Assembly: GCA_020436165.1 (NCBI GenBank)
Contig: JAGQYI010000049.1
Coordinates: forward strand, 1-44,817
From: Cyclobacteriaceae bacterium
GTDB taxonomy: Bacteria; Bacteroidota; Bacteroidia; Cytophagales; Cyclobacteriaceae
Length of the DNA stretch: 44,817 nucleotides
Direction: 5' to 3'
The position numbers and the translations under genes are program-made. The notes beneath the pieces are model-generated. The model had not been told where the DNA came from and did not search any database. It worked only from the letters and a program-made list of their open reading frames with translations. How positions within the stretch are numbered: position 1 is the first letter of the stretch; every line of letters starts with the position of its first letter. Below, in pieces: positions 26,552-34,402 of this stretch.

Positions 26552-27940
26552 TTAATTTTTTCTTTTCCAAACATTTTTCTGAGACTCAAAATAAGATCCG
26601 GCAATCAAAGGCAACCTTTTTTCAATCTGTGGCCACTTATTTTCAAGGTCTATAATTACGTCAGGTTTACTTCTTTTTAACTGATCTTGAAGAAAGACAA
26701 GGTTGTCATAATAATCTAACTCATTGAAAAAGCTGCTGGAGAGGGTCCAGTCATAAAAAGGTCCTGCCAGAGATGCATTTTTATATAAAGACTTATCTTG
26801 TCCTAAAACCATGATAGTCTTCCCCTTTGCGACTGCAGCATATTTACTTGGCTCAGATTTTCCGTTTGAAGGAGTAAACCACCGGAAGGTAAAGGCCCAA
26901 AGACTTATAAAGGTACCAACCAAAATTAATATGGACAGCAGGGTCAGGTAAAATGAACGTTTAAAAATAAAAACAAAGTGAACAGTAATGAATACAAGAA
27001 CCGGAATAAACACCGAGAGACTGTAGTAAGAAATTGGAGCTTCCAGCAAAAGCATACTTATTACAGAAATACCAAATACAATAAAGAGTTGAACAATTCG
27101 GGACTGGTAATTTGTAAGCCTCCTTTGTTTGCCAAAACTAGCTAAACCGGCAAAAGCAAAAATAAGAGGAATCCCAAGTGAAAGAGTCCCCCAAAGCCAT
27201 CCAATGCTTTGCTCTGTTACGTTAAAATTATTGAAAACAACAAAATTACTTAAAAAATAACCTGGTCGGTCACTTTTAATCCAGTAATAAAAAAAAGAAG
27301 TAATTAAAGGAAAAACACCACCAAAAACCAGAAGAAAATACCTTCGGCCAATAGTACTGGTGAATATGAGCAGGAGCATTACAGAAATAGGAATAAAAAC
27401 TATGTATGGAAAATAAAAGAGTGAGGACATTCCAAAGTATAACCCAATCATTATGATCTGTATATCTTTTTTTGCCCTAAACTCAACATGCCTCAACATA
27501 TTGCCAAGCCCCAGCAAAACTAACGTTAGCCCCATTAGTGCAGGCGACAACGTAAAAAGAGCGGGGTGAGAGGAAGTAAAGAGCACATAAATAAGCGCTG
27601 GTAAATAAGAGTTGTTCTCATAAACCTTTGCTCTCATGAGCATATTATTAAAAATAGCTGCTTGTAAAAAAGTCAAGAGCGTACCTAAAATGTAAAGAGC
27701 AAGAATTGAGCGTCCGAAAAGCCAGTCAATAACCTGGTACACGACCGCTGAGAAGGGTGCTATTCTATCCCAAATATCTACGTATAAAGTCCCGGAGTGC
27801 ATGGCTTTACCAATCACAAACCAATGCGTTGTTTCAGCAAATTGAATGGGATGAAGAAAGGCAGGAATCTTAAATAAAAATGCCAATAGAAATATAGGCA
27901 CTAGTCGGAAGGGGTCGTTTATTTTGAAGAAAGAAAGCAC
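26552..27940 (-). CDS. Polytopic membrane protein, GT-C/DUF6427-like
   Basis: I place the start at GTG 27940 (VLSFFKINDPFRLVPI), giving 462 residues, because the only longer start is a TTG at 28006 and a -7 element TACATTTG lies between the two. The protein has about ten to twelve helices. The first loop, ETTHWFVIGKAMHSGTLYVD then WDRIAPFSAVVYQ, resembles the acidic first loop of GT-C membrane glycosyltransferases. The last 90 residues are soluble (YAAVAKGKTIMVLGQDKS). A DUF6427-type annotation is also possible. Enzyme activity is not established. It leads the purK-purE transcript. Confidence 0.65.
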   Translation of the reverse strand: MLSFFKINDPFRLVPIFLLAFLFKIPAFLHPIQFAETTHWFVIGKAMHSGTLYVDIWDRIAPFSAVVYQVIDWLFGRSILALYILGTLLTFLQAAIFNNMLMRAKVYENNSYLPALIYVLFTSSHPALFTLSPALMGLTLVLLGLGNMLRHVEFRAKKDIQIIMIGLYFGMSSLFYFPYIVFIPISVMLLLIFTSTIGRRYFLLVFGGVFPLITSFFYYWIKSDRPGYFLSNFVVFNNFNVTEQSIGWLWGTLSLGIPLIFAFAGLASFGKQRRLTNYQSRIVQLFIVFGISVISMLLLEAPISYYSLSVFIPVLVFITVHFVFIFKRSFYLTLLSILILVGTFISLWAFTFRWFTPSNGKSEPSKYAAVAKGKTIMVLGQDKSLYKNASLAGPFYDWTLSSSFFNELDYYDNLVFLQDQLKRSKPDVIIDLENKWPQIEKRLPLIAGSYFESQKNVWKRKN

Positions 27941-27957
27941 AAATTCTAAATAATTCA

Positions 27958-27965
27958 CAAATGTA
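27958..27965 (-). promoter_or_regulatory. Candidate -7 element for the GT-C-like gene
   Basis: On the minus strand this reads TACATTTG, a full match to TAnnTTTG, 17 bases before the GTG at 27940. Its position supports that GTG over the upstream TTG. Confidence 0.4.
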
Positions 27966-28025
27966 AATAATTCATTTGTTGGCAGTGAAATAAATAGGAG
28001 CAACAATGATTAAATGATAGAATGC

Positions 28026-28033
28026 TACATTTG
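28026..28033 (+). promoter_or_regulatory. Candidate -7 element for the GNAT gene
   Basis: TACATTTG matches TAnnTTTG and lies 11 bases before the ATG at 28045. No clear TTG at -33 is visible. It mirrors the minus-strand element at 27958-27965, consistent with a divergent promoter pair. Confidence 0.35.
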
Positions 28034-28044
28034 ATACATTAATT

Positions 28045-28551
28045 ATGGAAAAGCAATTAGTTACTGTAAGGCCATTGAAGAAAAGTGATCGGAAAAAGAT
28101 TGCTGAGTATGCTAACAACAAAAAGATTTGGCAAAATCTTAGGGACATTATGCCACACCCTTATACGTTAGAAGATGCGGATGTTTTTTTGCAAATGGTA
28201 GCTTTGGAAGATCCGTTATGCACGTTTGCCATAGCGTACAAAGGGAAATTTGCAGGTGTGTGCGGTTTAAATCTTGAAACCGATATCTATAGAAATTCAT
28301 GTGAGATCGGTTACTGGATAGGAGAACCGTTTTGGTCAAAGGGAATTGCCACAGAGGCAGTGGGATGGCTCGCAAAATATGCTTTTGAAAAGCTTGGTAA
28401 GGTAAGAATTCATACAGGAGTATTTGAGTATAATGTAGCATCCATGCGTGTTTTGGAAAAATGCGGCTTTGAAAAAGAAGGTGTTTTCAGGAAAGCACTT
28501 ACCAAAGATGGAAAGCTATACAATGAAGTGCGTTATGCGCTCGTAAAATAA
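28045..28551 (+). CDS. GNAT N-acetyltransferase, RimJ/RimL-like
   Basis: The 168-residue protein is a Gcn5-related acetyltransferase of the acetyltransf_3 group. Motifs are VTVRPLKKSDRKKIAEYA at the start, CEIGYWIGEPFWSKGIATEAV for acetyl-CoA binding, and VFEYNVASMRVLEKCGFEKE (RVLEKCGF) near the C-terminus. Relatives acetylate ribosomal protein N-termini, small molecules or antibiotics, so the substrate cannot be assigned. It is followed by rbfA. Confidence 0.88.
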   Translation: MEKQLVTVRPLKKSDRKKIAEYANNKKIWQNLRDIMPHPYTLEDADVFLQMVALEDPLCTFAIAYKGKFAGVCGLNLETDIYRNSCEIGYWIGEPFWSKGIATEAVGWLAKYAFEKLGKVRIHTGVFEYNVASMRVLEKCGFEKEGVFRKALTKDGKLYNEVRYALVK

Positions 28552-28580
28552 ATGCTTATTTGATTACATTTGAACTAGTT

Positions 28581-28952
28581 ATGGAGACGAAAAGACAACA
28601 TAAATATGCCAAACAACTTTTAAAGGATCTGGCAGATATATTTCAGCGCGATATGCAGGGAAGTTTCAAAAACGCTTTTGTTACCCTTACTGATGTTGAG
28701 ATAAGTCCTGATTTGGCCATAGCCTCGATATATGTGAGTGTTTTACCCGTGCAAAATGGAGAAGCAGTGATGGAGGTAATAGGGCACAATTCGAAACGCA
28801 TAAGAGGCACTTTAGGAAGACTTATTGGTAAGCAGGCACGAATAGTTCCTGAGTTAAGGTTTTTCCTTGATCAAACAGAAGAAAATGCTTCAAAGATGGA
28901 TGCCTTGATTAATAGTCTTGACATACCAGAAGAAGAAGAGCCTGAAGAGTGA
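28581..28952 (+). CDS. rbfA: Ribosome-binding factor A
   Basis: RbfA is a KH-fold factor for 30S subunit maturation. I choose ATG 28581 (METKRQHKYAKQLLKDLADI), giving 123 residues; a TTG at 28560 would add seven. The sequence keeps VTLTDVEISPDLAIASIYVSVLP and RLIGKQARIVPELRFFLDQT, the classical RbfA blocks. The tail is acidic (EEEEPEE). Its last bases overlap the GTG of the next gene (GTGA). A TACATTTG at 28565-28572 could be a local -7 element, but would leave almost no leader. Confidence 0.94.
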   Translation: METKRQHKYAKQLLKDLADIFQRDMQGSFKNAFVTLTDVEISPDLAIASIYVSVLPVQNGEAVMEVIGHNSKRIRGTLGRLIGKQARIVPELRFFLDQTEENASKMDALINSLDIPEEEEPEE

Positions 28953-30172
28953 AATTTGCACTTACCATAGCACGTAAGTACTTCTGGTCTAAGGAGAAGA
29001 AGAACTTCATTAACATCATTTCTATTATTTCAATGTTTGTGGTAGGATTTTCCACCATGGCCCTCATTATTATTCTTTCGGTTTTTAATGGGTTGGAGGA
29101 TCTGCTGCGAGACCTTTATGGTTCATTTGATCCTGAAATAAAGGTAGAATCTAAACTTGGAAAGTCTTTTGAATTAACTCCTTCTTTTGTTGAAGGATTA
29201 AAAAAGGTACCGGGAGTGGATGAAGTGGTTTACGTGATCGAGGATAATGCGTATGTTAAATACGGCCAGGCAGAAATGGTAGCTGTTATCAAGGGGGTAA
29301 GTGAAAATTATCTGAAAGCAAACAGGCTTCAAAAGAAAATGGTGGAGGGGAAGCTGGAGCTCTGGAATGGCAACATACCCATGGCTATTGCCGGCCAGGG
29401 GGTGCAATTCAACCTGGGAGTTTCTCCATCCAATGAGTACGCAACATTGCAAATGTACTATCCTAAAAACCTTAGAAGCAAAAGCCTGAACATGAGCAAT
29501 GCCTTACGGAAAAAGAACATTCCTGTTGCCGGTATTTTCGCGATAGAAAAGCAGTTTGATGAAAAATATATACTTGTACCAATTGAGTTTGCGTCAGATT
29601 TACTGGGTTATAAAAACCGGGTAACTTCTTTAGAAATAACCACTGCAAAAGGAATTAAGGTAGAAGATGTTCAGAAGGGGTTAAAATCTTACTTGGGTAA
29701 AGATTTTAAAGTGCTTAATGAAGACCAACAACATGCGATTATTTTACGCACGGTTAAAATTGAAAAATTGTTTGTTTTCCTAACATTCATTTTCATAATA
29801 GGTGTAAGCTCCATCAATATTTTCTTTGCTTTATCCATGCTGGCTATTGACAAGAAAAAGGACATAGGAATGCTTTTTGCCATGGGAGCTAATCAGCGAC
29901 AGGTGCGACAGGTATTTATTTCGGAAGGAGCAATAATTTCCTTAACAGGGGCTTTATTTGGCCTTGTTGTTGGCCTTATTCTGGTTCTGCTTCAGCAGCA
30001 TGTAGGTTTAGTGAGAATGGGCTTGCAAACTTCAGTTATCGACTATTATCCGGTGGAACTTCATTGGGCAGATTTTATTTTCACTGCTATCAGTATTGTG
30101 GCTATCACAGTGCTTGTGTCCATACGGCCTGCAATTATGGCTTCTCGATTTACGGAGGTAGCACACTCATGA
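28949..30172 (+). CDS. FtsX-like ABC transporter permease, LolC/LolE type
   Basis: The 407-residue protein starts at a GTG overlapping the rbfA stop. It has one N-terminal helix at about 20-46, a large periplasmic domain (about 50-270), and three C-terminal helices at about 273-293, 320-345 and 372-395. FALTIARKYFWSKEKKNFINIISIISM at the start, split here into its two halves, and IDKKKDIGMLFAMGANQRQVRQ before the third helix are typical of lipoprotein-releasing permeases. LolC/E proteins extract lipoproteins from the inner membrane with the ATPase LolD; no ATPase gene is in the window. Confidence 0.9.
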   Translation: MKFALTIARKYFWSKEKKNFINIISIISMFVVGFSTMALIIILSVFNGLEDLLRDLYGSFDPEIKVESKLGKSFELTPSFVEGLKKVPGVDEVVYVIEDNAYVKYGQAEMVAVIKGVSENYLKANRLQKKMVEGKLELWNGNIPMAIAGQGVQFNLGVSPSNEYATLQMYYPKNLRSKSLNMSNALRKKNIPVAGIFAIEKQFDEKYILVPIEFASDLLGYKNRVTSLEITTAKGIKVEDVQKGLKSYLGKDFKVLNEDQQHAIILRTVKIEKLFVFLTFIFIIGVSSINIFFALSMLAIDKKKDIGMLFAMGANQRQVRQVFISEGAIISLTGALFGLVVGLILVLLQQHVGLVRMGLQTSVIDYYPVELHWADFIFTAISIVAITVLVSIRPAIMASRFTEVAHS

Positions 30173-30685
30173 TCTGAATTTAAAAGAACCAATAATTTCA
30201 GCAGCGTCCTGTAGCAGTAGCAATTTTATATCTTTAGAACTTCTTTCTTTGAATGTCTTACTTCCCTGCCATATAAGCTTATCCTTTTGGTTGTAGATTT
30301 CAATAAGAAAAATACCCTCTTTGTAGTTTGTCACGCTTACATCATTAGGGTAATACGGATAATAGGTGCGTCTGTAATAGTACGGGTTGCTTACCTGGCT
30401 GGAACTTGTGTTGCCTGTTGTAATTTGAAAGCTAACATAAGCGTCAGATGGATAGTCCAATTTATATCCCTTACTGATCAGGCCTTCTGAGATGGTAGAT
30501 TCAATCAGGCTATCCATTCTTACCTGGGTAGGATTAAGTGCAGCAACATCACGTTTGTAAAAGGAAAAAGTTTTGAAATGAATCTGTCCCTCATCCTCAA
30601 AATAAAAACTCACAACCCTGGAAGAAGCACAACCGGCCAGAACAAACAAAAAACCGAAGCAAATTTTAACAAACCATTTATTCAT
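30167..30685 (-). CDS. DUF4136 lipoprotein
   Basis: A 172-residue lipoprotein with signal MNKWFVKICFGFLFVLAGCASS (lipobox LAGC, split by the reader as needed). The mature part begins YFEDEGQIHFKTFSFYKRD and includes ESTISEGLISKGYKLD and DAYVSFQI, the layout of DUF4136, whose members are small outer-membrane-associated lipoproteins of unknown function. It is convergent with the permease gene (overlap of six bases) and overlaps its upstream neighbour by four. Confidence 0.85.
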   Translation of the reverse strand: MNKWFVKICFGFLFVLAGCASSRVVSFYFEDEGQIHFKTFSFYKRDVAALNPTQVRMDSLIESTISEGLISKGYKLDYPSDAYVSFQITTGNTSSSQVSNPYYYRRTYYPYYPNDVSVTNYKEGIFLIEIYNQKDKLIWQGSKTFKERSSKDIKLLLLQDAAEIIGSFKFRS

Positions 30686-30909
30686 AATTCATCAAAAGTA
30701 AAATCAGGGCCCTTTCCATAGGCAATTAAATCACTTAAAAGCTGCTCTTCAAGCGTGTCGAGCATACGTATCCTAAAATCTTCGTTGGCAAGTATTTCCA
30801 TAACTTCAAAGCGCCATTCTTCTCCAAAGTTAATGAGCAAATAATGTTTGCCGGTTCGTATAATATCAAATGAAGCGTTCACCCGAATATAGTTTGCTAC
30901 AGGTTTCAA
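30682..30909 (-). CDS. Small hypothetical protein upstream of the DUF4136 gene
   Basis: A 75-residue soluble protein whose frame opens at a TTG (30909); the next candidate is a GTG at 30882. The sequence is acidic with a beta-rich first half (KHYLLINFGEEWRFEVMEI) and a helical second half. I do not recognise a family. The four-base ATGA overlap with the lipoprotein gene is the main support for it being real. Confidence 0.55.
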   Translation of the reverse strand: MKPVANYIRVNASFDIIRTGKHYLLINFGEEWRFEVMEILANEDFRIRMLDTLEEQLLSDLIAYGKGPDFTFDEL

Positions 30910-30925
30910 ATCTATTCAAAAAAAC

Positions 30926-30933
30926 TACCTTTG
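30926..30933 (+). promoter_or_regulatory. Candidate -7 element of the DUF3127 gene
   Basis: TACCTTTG fully matches TAnnTTTG, 22 bases before the ATG at 30956. The -33 region has TTTC rather than TTTG. Confidence 0.4.
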
Positions 30934-30955
30934 TTAAAGAATCAAACACAAAGAA

Positions 30956-31336
30956 ATGTCTATGAATTTATCTGGTTCCATAGTAGAAATAATGGATGAA
31001 CAACAAGTAACTGATACATTTAAAAAAAGAGAATTTGTGGTGGAGTATGCCGAGAATCCACAGTATCCTGAATACATAAAGTTTGAATTGATACAAGACA
31101 AATGCGCTCTTTTAGATGCACATAAAACAGGTGATAAGGTTGTAGTTCATTTTAATTTGAAAGGAAGAAAATGGACAGATAGAGATGGACAGGTTAAATA
31201 TTTTAATACGCTACAGGCATGGAGGCTTGAAGCAGATGGAGGCGTACAGCCCTCCACCCCGGACCAGGCTCCGATGGAAGGGCTTTCGGAACCAGGCTGG
31301 ATAGCTGATGACAAGGAAGACGATTTACCATTCTAA
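30956..31336 (+). CDS. DUF3127 domain protein (OB-fold-like)
   Basis: This 126-residue protein opens with LSGSIVEIMDEQQVTDTFKK then REFVVEYAENPQYPEYIKFE, and continues KTGDKVVVHFNLKGRKWTDRDG, the diagnostic layout of DUF3127. The family is restricted mainly to Bacteroidota and looks like a single-strand nucleic-acid-binding OB fold; that is a structural guess. The C-terminal tail (DDKEDDLPF) closely resembles the acidic protein-interaction tip DDDIPF of bacterial SSB proteins. A second Met at 30962 is an alternative start. It lies 12 bases ahead of the PLP-enzyme gene. Confidence 0.88.
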   Translation: MSMNLSGSIVEIMDEQQVTDTFKKREFVVEYAENPQYPEYIKFELIQDKCALLDAHKTGDKVVVHFNLKGRKWTDRDGQVKYFNTLQAWRLEADGGVQPSTPDQAPMEGLSEPGWIADDKEDDLPF

Positions 31337-31348
31337 ATAATCAACCAA

Positions 31349-32602
31349 ATGGATTACCCTAAACATTTTAAGCCTGAAAGCTTGATGATGTCTTACGGCT
31401 ACAAATCAAGTTTATCAGAAGGGGCCATAAAAACCCCGATTTTTCAAACAAGCACATTTGCATTTGAATCTGCTGAAGCAGGCAAAAAATTCTTTGAAGT
31501 AGCCTATGGGCTAAGAGAGAAGGACCCAAATGAAGAACTGGGCCTTATTTATTCAAGACTGAATAACCCTGACCTGGAGATTTTGGAAGATCGGTTGACA
31601 TTGTGGGATAAGGCAGAAGAAGCGGCCGTTTTTGAAAGCGGGATGTCGGCCATTACCACTGTGTTAATGGAGTTCTTAAAACCTGGGCAATTTGTTTTGT
31701 ATAGCAGTCCTGTGTATGGAGGTACCGACCATTTTATTAATCATGTGTTGCCTAAATATGGAGTTAGTGGCATAGCCTTTAAGGCAACTGCCACTAAAGA
31801 AGAAATCAGGAAACAGGTGGAGGATGCCGGAGCTGTTGGTAAGGTAGGATTGATATATACTGAAACACCTGCCAACCCTACCATTGCACTGGTAGATATT
31901 GCCATGTGTAGAGTTTTAGCCGATGAACTTTCCGTTGGTGACGAAAAAGTTTACGTGGCAGTTGATAACACCCTTATGGGTCCACTTTGGTCGCACCCAT
32001 TGGATCATGGAGCGGATATGGTGGTGTATTCAGCAACTAAATATATTGGAGGGCATAGCGATGTAATTGCAGGCGCATGCTTAGGATCAAAAGAGGTGAT
32101 AGGACGCATAAAAACACTTCGGACATTTTTTGGCAACATGGCCGGCCCATGGACCGGTTGGCTTCTTATGAGGAGCCTGGAAACACTGAAGGTTCGAATG
32201 GAAAAGCAGGCGACCAATGCCACACAGGTGGCAGAATTTCTTGCCAGTAATACTAAGGTGGAAAAGGTGCATTACCTGGGTATGATTGAGGAGGCTGACC
32301 CACAATATGCTATTTACAAAAGACAGTATGAATCGCCTGGTGCAATGCTCTCTTTCGAAATAAAGGGGGGTGAAAAGGAAGCGTTCAAATTTCTTAATTC
32401 GCTTAAATTAATAAAGCTTGCGGTTAGTCTCGGTAGTACGGAGTCGCTGGCGGAACACCCCAAAACCATGACGCATATTGATGTTTCTCCGGATGATCAG
32501 AAAACGTTTGGTATCACAGATAATTTGGTAAGGATATCCGTTGGGGTTGAAAATCCTGAGGACCTGATTTGGGATATTAAACAGGCTCTGGAACAGGTTT
32601 AG
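31349..32602 (+). CDS. PLP-dependent cystathionine gamma-synthase family enzyme
   Basis: The 417-residue protein belongs to the Cys/Met-metabolism PLP family (cystathionine synthases and lyases, methionine gamma-lyase). Motifs are TPIFQTSTFAFESAE, YSRLNNPDLEILEDRL, AVFESGMSAITTVL, YTETPANPTIALVDI, and the PLP lysine in VVYSATKYIGGHSD (Lys231). SLGSTESLAEHPKTMTH and RISVGVENPEDLIWDI are the C-terminal signatures. Which reaction it catalyses is not clear; the insertion GLREKDPNEELGLIY around residue 60 is typical of the subgroup annotated simply as cystathionine gamma-synthase family protein. Confidence 0.9.
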   Translation: MDYPKHFKPESLMMSYGYKSSLSEGAIKTPIFQTSTFAFESAEAGKKFFEVAYGLREKDPNEELGLIYSRLNNPDLEILEDRLTLWDKAEEAAVFESGMSAITTVLMEFLKPGQFVLYSSPVYGGTDHFINHVLPKYGVSGIAFKATATKEEIRKQVEDAGAVGKVGLIYTETPANPTIALVDIAMCRVLADELSVGDEKVYVAVDNTLMGPLWSHPLDHGADMVVYSATKYIGGHSDVIAGACLGSKEVIGRIKTLRTFFGNMAGPWTGWLLMRSLETLKVRMEKQATNATQVAEFLASNTKVEKVHYLGMIEEADPQYAIYKRQYESPGAMLSFEIKGGEKEAFKFLNSLKLIKLAVSLGSTESLAEHPKTMTHIDVSPDDQKTFGITDNLVRISVGVENPEDLIWDIKQALEQV

Positions 32603-32691
32603 GTGTTTTTACTGAGTAGCCTTAGGTGATTATCAGCGTATATTTACGATGATAATCGATATTTTCGCTTAACTAACCAAATACAAACTAA

Positions 32692-33060
32692 ATGGCTTCA
32701 TCACTTTTTATAGTTGAAGACGATAACGTTTACGCTCAGTTTTTAAAGGCAAATTTTAAAAGTGAGTACGAGGTGACCACTTTCACTACTGCTGAAGAGT
32801 GTCTGGAATCGTTAAAAGAAATTACGCCTGAAGTAATTATACTGGATTACAATTTGCCGGGTATGAGCGGTATTGATCTTTACGAACAGGTGAAACCAAT
32901 GTTTGACAATACAAAAGTGATCGTGCTTAGTTCGATTGACGATGGGGCCCAGGTTTTGGAATTTATAAAAAAGGGAGTAAACGATTATGTGGTAAAGGAT
33001 GACAATGTTATTTCATCGCTTAAAAACGTAATTGAAGAAAAAGACAAATTCCCCTACTAA
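32692..33060 (+). CDS. Single-domain response regulator (CheY-like), copy 1
   Basis: A 122-residue receiver domain with no output domain. The acidic pair Asp10-Asp11 (VEDDN), the phosphoacceptor Asp52 (ILDYNLPGMSG), Ser80/81 and Lys102 (DYVVKDDN) are all present, so it should be phosphorylatable. It is about 55% identical, by hand alignment, to the regulator at 34403-34792. It converges on the histidine kinase at 33064-33792. The partner is not known; that kinase is the obvious candidate. Confidence 0.92.
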   Translation: MASSLFIVEDDNVYAQFLKANFKSEYEVTTFTTAEECLESLKEITPEVIILDYNLPGMSGIDLYEQVKPMFDNTKVIVLSSIDDGAQVLEFIKKGVNDYVVKDDNVISSLKNVIEEKDKFPY

Positions 33061-33063
33061 ATT

Positions 33064-33792
33064 TTATGCCTGTTTGGGTAGTGTAAGTACGAATTCAACT
33101 TTTTTGTCTTCTTGTTTGAATTCAATATCTCCACCTAACCTTCTCGCATATTCCTGAGCAATAAACAAACCGTTACCCAAAGCATTTTCACCATGTGTAG
33201 GCCTGGTTGAAAGTGTAGTGTGTTTTTTAAATAAACCCTTAATTTCTTCTTCGGGAACGGGCCCACTCTCACTCGATACAGCAAACAGAATGCTTGCTCC
33301 GGGTGTTGTAACACTAAGATTAATCTGGCTTTGAAGGGGGGAGAACTTAATAGCATTGCAGACCAGATGATCAACAACACGCTCCAGCAATCGTTTGTCT
33401 GACTGGATGGTCACTTTGCAATCAAAATTCCCAAAAGTCAATTTTTTAACCCCAATTTGCTTTTGGTATCCATTGACGGTTTCTTTGATAATGGAACATA
33501 AATTCAGCTCCTCATTATAGAGTTCTATTTCACCTGATTCGATGGCGCGAAGATCCAGAAGATTTCTAACCACAGTTAACCCTTCCTTAATTACCCAATC
33601 CATTCGAATAAGATAGTCTTTCTGCTCATCGGTAAGATTGTCGGCAGTAAGTTGCAAAAGATTGCTCAATGCAAAAAGTTTGTTAAACGGAGATTTGACA
33701 TCGTGAGAAACAAGTTTTAGCAAACCTTTCTGTTCCTTTTTAAGTGTCTCAATTTGCTTTTCAAGATCACCTAATGCGGGGTCATCGCTCAT
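33064..33792 (-). CDS. Soluble sensor histidine kinase with atypical G1 box
   Basis: The 242-residue protein has no membrane segment and no sensor domain: a short coiled coil (about 8-26) leads straight into the dimerisation/phosphoacceptor helix LLKLVSHDVKSPFNKLF (His30) and an ATPase domain. The N box is HLVCNAIKFSP, and the G2 box is ALGNGLFIAQEYARRLGG. The G1 box, normally DxGxG, reads SSESGPVPEEE, so the adenine-binding Asp and one Gly are not conserved. Activity may be weak or lost. A Bacteroidota-type promoter precedes it. It is divergent from the TerB-like gene. Confidence 0.85.
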   Translation of the reverse strand: MSDDPALGDLEKQIETLKKEQKGLLKLVSHDVKSPFNKLFALSNLLQLTADNLTDEQKDYLIRMDWVIKEGLTVVRNLLDLRAIESGEIELYNEELNLCSIIKETVNGYQKQIGVKKLTFGNFDCKVTIQSDKRLLERVVDHLVCNAIKFSPLQSQINLSVTTPGASILFAVSSESGPVPEEEIKGLFKKHTTLSTRPTHGENALGNGLFIAQEYARRLGGDIEFKQEDKKVEFVLTLPKQA

Positions 33793-33814
33793 TGGTTGGT
33801 TGATTAGTTTCTTA

Positions 33815-33845
33815 CGAAAATAGAAATCGATTTAGTTAAAATCAA
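33815..33845 (-). promoter_or_regulatory. Candidate promoter of the histidine kinase gene
   Basis: On the minus strand TTG (plus 33843-33845), a 20-base spacer and TATTTTCG (plus 33815-33822; one mismatch to TAnnTTTG) lie 22 bases before the ATG. An ATCGAT sits in the spacer next to the -7 element; a similar ATCGATATTTTCG is found upstream of the response regulator at 32692. Confidence 0.35.
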
Positions 33846-33928
33846 CAGCAATAGATAATCTAATTATGAAAGTTTACTATTTTTATCAGTGACGCTATTT
33901 TAGGTGTTATTTATTCAAATTAAACTAA

Positions 33929-34315
33929 ATGGAACAAAACACATATTTTGATGCCCTGCTTTATTTACTAAGAGTGATTGTATATGCAGATGGCGTGTTT
34001 GATGAGGATGAAGTTCGTGCAATAAAGGATATATGTAAGCAGGAAGATGTTTCTGAGGAGTATTATGGTGACTTTGTTTCGCGAACCAAAGGATTTTCAG
34101 AGAAAAAGATGTATCAGAATGGAATTGATATGATACAGGAATGTACTTTGGATGAGCAACTTAGGACCTTTGCCTGGCTATATAAGATTGCAGAGGTGGA
34201 TGGGAAAGTACATGTAAAGGAGGTTAGGTTTTTATTGTATTCCCTTCGACATACGGACATTGAATTTGCACAGGTGGAAAAGAAAGCTGGCGAATTGCCA
34301 GCCATTCTTGTCTAA
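33929..34315 (+). CDS. TerB-like acidic helical protein
   Basis: The 128-residue protein is all-helical and acidic. ALLYLLRVIVYADGVFDEDEVRAI and TFAWLYKIAEVDGKVHVKEV are two copies of the '(A/V)DG.(...)E' metal-binding motif of the TerB/DjlA-N fold. TerB domains occur in stress and membrane-associated signalling systems and bind divalent metal. No tellurite genes are nearby, so the name reflects fold only. It sits between the histidine kinase and the second response regulator. Confidence 0.75.
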   Translation: MEQNTYFDALLYLLRVIVYADGVFDEDEVRAIKDICKQEDVSEEYYGDFVSRTKGFSEKKMYQNGIDMIQECTLDEQLRTFAWLYKIAEVDGKVHVKEVRFLLYSLRHTDIEFAQVEKKAGELPAILV

Positions 34316-34402
34316 GTTTGAATGGAAAACTAATTTGTCTAAAAACGATATATAAAGTATAATTATAGAAGATTTTCTAAGGAAATAGAAAGAACCGATC
34401 TT

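Noticed and set aside
32631-32667. Palindrome-like GATAATCGATATTTTCG upstream of the first response regulator
   Set aside because: The symmetry is partial and there is no TTG at -33; kept only as a remark in the kinase promoter entry.
33929-34315. Tellurite resistance function for the TerB-like gene
   Set aside because: No other ter genes are nearby; the TerB fold occurs in many unrelated contexts.
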